Source: a virus. Taken from it: a DNA stretch of 56,836 nucleotides. The position numbers were made by a program, and so were the translations under genes. The stretch spans positions 1 through 56,836 of IMG/VR virus record IMGVR_UViG_3300037147_000155; one strand, given 5' to 3'. The notes beneath the pieces are model-generated. The model made no database searches and had not been told where the DNA came from. It saw only the letters and a program-made list of their open reading frames with translations. Below are positions 55,401 to 56,836 of the stretch, piece by piece (within the stretch, counting starts at the first letter, position 1; every line of letters begins with the position of its first letter).

Positions 55401-55447
55401 TGGGATAGTGAGCATCCCACTGAGGGGACAATATAAAATTATCCCCT
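55401..55447 (-). other. two hairpins between the Ubl and E2-like genes
   Basis: AGGGGACAAT (55423-55432) pairs with ATTATCCCCT (55438-55447), 10 bp with one G-U and a 5-base loop. TGGGAT (55401-55406) pairs with ATCCCA (55414-55419). Such tandem hairpins may allow different levels of the Ubl and E2 mRNAs by processing or attenuation. Confidence 0.5.
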
Positions 55448-55470
55448 CTAGCGAAGCTCTCTAACCGTGC

Positions 55471-55725
55471 TTAGCCTCGCGCATCCTTGGCCACCAACTC
55501 AACCACTGTGGCCCTCAGAGCCGCCAGCGTCTGACTGCCTGCGCTGACCTCCGCCTTCGATCCATTGACCAGCACATTGAAGGTCCGTAGGCCATGATTG
55601 GCCGAATACTCCTTGGCCACGTCGGCCAGGGTGTCCTCGCCATCCGCCGACCCGACAGTTTCTCCATTAACTTTAATCGTTACTGATGGATAGCCGCCAT
55701 TCCCTGCTTCCCATACGTCTGTCAT
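55471..55725 (-). CDS. ubiquitin-like (beta-grasp) candidate ending in Gly
   Basis: An 84-residue protein after GGGGAGGACTAGCT. SVTIKVNGETVGSADGEDTL, then a helix ADVAKEYSANHGLRT, then strand FNVLVNGSKAEV and a last helix or strand. Strand-turn-strand, helix, strand is the beta-grasp order, and the tight 'KVNG' and 'LVNG' turns are typical. The C-terminus is KDARG with no residues after Gly, ready for adenylation. Paired with E1, E2-like and JAB genes it is very probably a Ubl, though fold prediction is needed. Confidence 0.65.
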   Translation of the reverse strand: MTDVWEAGNGGYPSVTIKVNGETVGSADGEDTLADVAKEYSANHGLRTFNVLVNGSKAEVSAGSQTLAALRATVVELVAKDARG

Positions 55726-55740
55726 AGCTAGTCCTCCCCT

Positions 55741-55890
55741 TCATGGATTGACTACATCCCCAGCAGGACGCTGGGAAACTTTGGTGGGAATCTTCGCAGG
55801 GCTCCCACCTGGCCCCGACCGTCCCGCATGGACAGCCATACATGTGCGAACTTTGGGGACTGAGGACGTTGTGGCACTTGGGAGGACCAT
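55741..55890 (-). CDS. possible 49-residue protein heading the Ubl operon
   Basis: TGAGGGTAGA precedes the ATG; the frame starts MVLPSATTSSVPKVRTCMAV and ends 15 bases before the Ubl start. It is Pro-, Ser- and Gly-rich and basic. An alternative longer frame (55752-55943) covers the same bases without a good site. Kept with low confidence. Confidence 0.35.
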   Translation of the reverse strand: MVLPSATTSSVPKVRTCMAVHAGRSGPGGSPAKIPTKVSQRPAGDVVNP

Positions 55891-56102
55891 TCTACCCTCA
55901 GCCCCCGGCGCTGCGGTGCGCCATCCCCTGATCTAGCCAGCAATGGCCTCAGGGGAACTCGATACTAAATAATCCCTATGCGTCATAGCCACAGTGTGCT
56001 ATCCTCCCCCTACGCACAGAGAGGGGAGGCCGGACGCTTAGACGCTCTGAGGCCTCCTCGCTGTCAGTGGCTGACCTCACTCCCCATAGGGCGCTTTTGG
56101 CC
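55891..56102 (-). promoter_or_regulatory. hairpin-rich leader upstream of the Ubl operon
   Basis: No gene is seen in these 212 bases. Inverted repeats are CCCCTGA/TCAGGGG (55925-55955, with a nested GCCA-GCAA-TGGC hairpin), CCTCCCC/GGGGAGG (56003-56029) and GGAGGCC/GGCCTCC (56025-56057). The last two share bases 56025-56029, so only one can form at a time, as in attenuators. ATAGGGC/GCCCTAT (56086-56106) closes the upstream gene. Confidence 0.5.
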
Positions 56103-56171
56103 CTATCGCTCATAACACACATAGATCAGGAATGCCACCAGAGCGAACAGGATGACCACGCTGTCAGGCAT
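56103..56171 (-). CDS. 22-residue membrane peptide
   Basis: MPDSVVILFALVAFLIYVCY then ER: one hydrophobic helix with a charged end. The ATG overlaps the last codons of the upstream gene. Tiny membrane peptides like this occur in phage lysis and host-takeover regions. The start is uncertain, because the longer open frame upstream is not protein-like. Confidence 0.45.
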   Translation of the reverse strand: MPDSVVILFALVAFLIYVCYER

Positions 56172-56346
56172 TGCGGATACCCCCCGCAATAGAGCGGAAT
56201 AGCTCAGCCACCTGCGGTCGCTTAGCCTCAACGATGCCATGCCCTGTGACTGAGGCAGCCATGAACTGAGCCTCATTGGCTCCTTTGGCCAGCGCAGCCT
56301 CAATGATGGGAGTGATCCAGGATTGCCAATCGCTACGATCAGTCAC
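56164..56346 (-). CDS. small hypothetical phage protein (60 aa)
   Basis: GTG 56346 with GGAGGTCAAC upstream overlaps the end of the previous gene. MTDRSDWQSWITPIIEAALA then GANEAQFMAASVTGHGIVEA. A single alpha-helical bundle is likely. No family is recognised. Confidence 0.5.
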   Translation of the reverse strand: MTDRSDWQSWITPIIEAALAKGANEAQFMAASVTGHGIVEAKRPQVAELFRSIAGGIRNA

Positions 56347-56539
56347 GTTGACCTCCAGGTCCACACTCGCCTGCAATATAGTCTAACCATCGCTGACGGT
56401 TGAAACGCAAGCTCTGTGACTCGCAGAAGTCTGCTAGGGTATTGAGGTAGATCTCAGTAAATCCATCCCCATACTGAGAATACAGTCGATTATGTTCCCT
56501 TATCGCATCCGCCAAAGCTATAAAGTGTTTCTTGGTCAT
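56339..56539 (-). CDS. small conserved phage-type protein (66 aa)
   Basis: It begins MTKKHFIALADAIREHNRLY and ends with SLRFNRQRWLDYIAGECGPG. The 'fal A..ir......' N-terminus and 'F-N-R-x-R-W-L-x-Y-I-x-G-E-C-G' C-terminus are shared with many small phage proteins of unknown role. GGGAGGTAGTCGAGCAG lies upstream. It is the first gene after the junction-side non-coding stretch. Confidence 0.65.
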   Translation of the reverse strand: MTKKHFIALADAIREHNRLYSQYGDGFTEIYLNTLADFCESQSLRFNRQRWLDYIAGECGPGGQRD

Positions 56540-56733
56540 CTGCTCGACTACCTCCCTGCGGTCGACGAACCGCCACCCAAACTTTCAATCGAACGCTCGA
56601 CGTTGCCATTTGCCGCGACACCGACCGCCCGCCAAGCGACGCAAACGCAAACAAGCCACTTTGCCACGTTCGCCTGCCGTGCGTCGCCCTACTAGCCCCG
56701 CAACGCGAAAATGGCGCCACAATCACGATATCG
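56540..56733. other. non-coding stretch before the genome junction
   Basis: About 190 bases without a credible gene. It contains short repeats of CGATATCGCTATCGC type near the end and AAACGCAAACAAGCC-like tracts. Composition resembles the block at 1264-1760. No terminator or promoter can be claimed. Confidence 0.4.
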
Positions 56734-56836
56734 CTATCGCAACTGTTCGCTATCGTCATCTCTCCCATACTCCTTTTTGATGTGCTCAATCCATCGCTGC
56801 TCAGCCACCCTCTGATCCCTGACCACCCGCACAATC
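56711..56836. repeat. 126-bp direct repeat, right end
   Basis: Identical to 8-133. It shows that sequence continues from the right end of the window into the left end, so the leftward gene block is continuous across the junction. Confidence 0.95.
56734..56836 (-). CDS. 3' part of the membrane protein gene, cut by the window end
   Basis: Codons for the last 33 residues of the protein at 31-234 (charged tail ending DDDSEQLR) repeat here because of the terminal overlap. It is not a separate gene. Confidence 0.8.
   Translation of the reverse strand, partial: IVRVVRDQRVAEQRWIEHIKKEYGRDDDSEQLR

Noticed and set aside
55752-55943. Leftward 63-residue frame before the Ubl gene
   Set aside because: No good start; the overlapping 49-residue frame at 55741-55890 has a better site. 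Neither is certain.
56490-56834. Leftward 114-residue frame at the right end
   Set aside because: It would run through the start of the supported gene at 56339-56539 in another frame and overlaps the repeated membrane gene; composition is not protein-like.
1-56836. CRISPR array, integrase, RNA polymerase, tape measure
   Set aside because: No evenly spaced direct repeats and no product with the motifs of these families were found on either strand.

Overview
The window is very probably one complete tailed-phage genome (Caudoviricetes) with podovirus-like gene content. Bases 8-133 recur exactly at 56711-56836, so the contig is circularly permuted or terminally redundant. There is a large terminase, portal, scaffold, major capsid, a tail nozzle-like protein, putative internal virion proteins and a family A DNA polymerase. 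I see no tape-measure, sheath, integrase, RNA polymerase, tRNA gene or CRISPR array, which fits a short-tailed lytic phage. A Gram-negative host is inferred from Sec, lipoprotein and Tat-like signals and a PEP-CTERM-like C-terminus; the soil Acidobacteriota are one possibility, but the sequence does not prove this. Genes are packed with ATGA/GTGA/TAATG overlaps and a recurrent GGGAGGAC-type ribosome binding site.

Layout. (1) 2985 down to 1, and across the junction from 56836 to 51670: a leftward early-type region of small proteins, many with Cys-rich metal-binding motifs. It is interrupted by a roughly 900-bp non-coding block (1137-2035) rich in inverted repeats. (2) 3076-22455, rightward: packaging and head genes, a set of very basic small peptides, connector and tail, then putative internal virion proteins. 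(3) 22469-35284, rightward: six consecutive large proteins, each with an N-terminal signal peptide (two beta-helix proteins sharing an N-terminal domain, a short one, an Ig-like one, a clan-A glycoside hydrolase and another beta-helix). A PEP-CTERM-like gene lies on the opposite strand. (4) 35642-38908: holin-like membrane proteins, a lysozyme-like protein, a Tat-like lipoprotein, a papain-like protein and an HNH endonuclease. (5) 50186 down to 38905, leftward: replication and recombination genes (PD-(D/E)XK nuclease, P-loop ATPase, SSB-like protein, UDG-exonuclease fusion, separate polymerase domain), with an Acb2/Tad1-like anti-CBASS candidate and a dual-specificity phosphatase. (6) 50364-51556, rightward: an AAA+ ATPase with an 8-codon leader ORF and a long leader hairpin.

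The most striking system is at 51995-55725. One operon encodes a small beta-grasp candidate ending in a bare Gly (Ubl-like), a protein whose C-terminal part carries an E2-like P-H-x-D-H-G-x-I-C motif, a small basic protein, a ThiF/E1-like adenylyltransferase, and a JAB protease with an intact JAMM motif. This looks like a full ubiquitin-like conjugation and deconjugation cassette in a phage. It resembles the plasmid PRTRC and bacterial Bil cassettes in logic but is not obviously either. Hairpin-rich leaders precede and divide the operon.

Other notable points: a likely +1 frameshift giving an SSB-like acidic tail at 42384-42472, six free-standing homing endonucleases, and a dispersed GTGGC-N7-GCCAC hairpin at gene borders of the late operon.
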